Of a DNA stretch of 6,923 bases, positions 6,312 through 6,923 are shown piece after piece. The position numbers were made by a program, and so were the translations under genes. Below the pieces are notes generated by a model. That model saw only the letters and a program-made list of their open reading frames with translations. It ran no database searches and had not been told where the DNA came from. Source of the stretch: Candidatus Poribacteria bacterium (GTDB lineage Bacteria; Poribacteria; DTPJ01). The DNA lies in contig DTPJ01000039.1 in assembly GCA_011334435.1 (NCBI GenBank), positions 1 to 6,923 of the forward strand. Reading direction: 5' to 3'. Within the stretch, counting starts at the first letter, position 1; each line of letters opens with the position of its first letter.

Positions 6312-6923
6312 CTATTTTTTCAAATCCCCCCATGTTGTTGTCAATTTACCTTTGTGATCAACAGAAGTCGTGCCAGTTGGAACGCCATCTCCTTCAGCTG
6401 AAACAAAAAGGAAATGTATTGGAAAACCACTCCTGCTTACGCCAAGCCCAATTCGTCCCTTATCATAAGAGGCATCAGTCACAGAGACGAGTAATTTATT
6501 GTCAAGATAAGCGTCAATATTGTTTCCATTTAACTTGATGGTTACAGTATATACCTTATCTGCGTCAACTGGACTTGCGGTATATTTTAAGTGAGAGTAT
6601 GCACCTTTCGTTATTTTACCTATGGTCAAATAGCCATCGCGTTGAAGCCGTGTAGCATAGCCGTTGTCGTTATCTACCATACGATATAATAGCAAAGCGT
6701 CATTAGCTCCAGTAGATTTCGCATCATGCTTTGCTTTCATTGTGACTGTTCCATCTTTAATCACCCAGCTTGATTCAAAAATGGAACGAAAAGCGTTCGT
6801 ATCCTTTGCTACTTCCTGACCAGCCAATTCCGTCTGATCATACATTCCGTTTGCAATAACCCATTTGCCCGATATGACCTTCCAACCCTTGGCGCTATTG
6901 TTTTCACCAATTAGCTTTGAATC
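6312..6923 (-). CDS. Concanavalin A-like beta-sandwich protein, 5' end outside window
   Basis: The frame is open from the stop at 6312 to the window edge, giving 203 residues beginning DSKLIGENNSAKGWKVISGK. The N-terminus is therefore missing. GWKVISGKWVIANGMYDQT followed by SSWVIKDGTVTMKAK, DALLLYRMVDNDNGYATRL, YLTIGKITKG, YTVTIKLNGNNIDAYLDNKL and DKGRIGLGVS is the pattern of the LamG / DUF1080-like (concanavalin A-like) fold found in extracellular carbohydrate-related proteins. No active-site residues can be assigned. The Met at 6845 is internal: the fold already begins upstream of it and it has no ribosome binding site. The tail VDHKGKLTTTWGDLK matches the LamG protein downstream. The missing part probably holds a signal peptide and perhaps other domains; that is inference. 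Confidence 0.75.
   Translation of the reverse strand, partial: DSKLIGENNSAKGWKVISGKWVIANGMYDQTELAGQEVAKDTNAFRSIFESSWVIKDGTVTMKAKHDAKSTGANDALLLYRMVDNDNGYATRLQRDGYLTIGKITKGAYSHLKYTASPVDADKVYTVTIKLNGNNIDAYLDNKLLVSVTDASYDKGRIGLGVSRSGFPIHFLFVSAEGDGVPTGTTSVDHKGKLTTTWGDLKK

Noticed and set aside
6268..6320. AAAAAGCT / AGCTATTTTTT inverted pair between the two LamG-like genes as a terminator
   Set aside because: The arms are short and need a bulge, AGCT is itself a palindrome, and the loop is about 34 nt, so it is too weak to call.
5912..6538. Plus-strand ORFs of 68-72 codons
   Set aside because: They are antisense to the LamG-like genes, with no start signal or recognisable domain.
6843..6845. Met at 6845 as the start of the 5'-terminal gene
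   Set aside because: The frame is open upstream with conserved-looking beta-sandwich residues, and no ribosome binding site precedes this ATG.

Overview
This AT-rich bacterial window has every supported gene on the minus strand, so transcription runs from high to low coordinates. The phylum cannot be fixed from the sequence. The housekeeping genes (alaS, recX, smpB, ssrA) show a bacterium with sigma70-type promoters, AGGAGG-type ribosome binding sites and a one-piece tmRNA. Two exported-type beta-sandwich proteins that share a KLxTxW-type C-terminal tail remind me of proteins from Candidatus Poribacteria and related lineages. That is a recollection, not a result.

Layout in transcription order. 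(a) 6923-5449: a 5'-truncated concanavalin/LamG-like protein, then a complete secreted LamG-fold protein, then a nested hairpin with a T-run that is probably their terminator. (b) 5283-4294: the trans-translation module. A clear extended -10 promoter drives smpB, followed after 84 nt by the tmRNA gene ssrA, whose inferred tag is ANTELALAA. (c) 4142-1: a second clear promoter drives recX, then alaS (complete, 881 aa), a DUF948 membrane-anchored coiled-coil protein, and a YtxH-like membrane protein cut by the window edge. Spacings are 49, 53 and 2 nt, with no terminator seen between them, so this looks like one operon.

How the genes work together: SmpB and tmRNA rescue stalled ribosomes and must be charged with alanine by AlaRS, whose gene lies just downstream. 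RecX modulates RecA, which is not in this window; recX next to alaS is a familiar bacterial arrangement. The DUF948 and YtxH proteins are small envelope proteins often found as a pair.

The core genes are ordinary. The points worth a second look are the shared C-terminal motif of the two LamG-like proteins, the nested palindrome between them and smpB, the smpB leader (no Shine-Dalgarno at its own start but a possible nine-codon leader ORF), phased repeats upstream of the smpB promoter, and AT-rich tandem repeats in the smpB-ssrA spacer. I see no CRISPR array, transposase, phage gene or clear new defence system.
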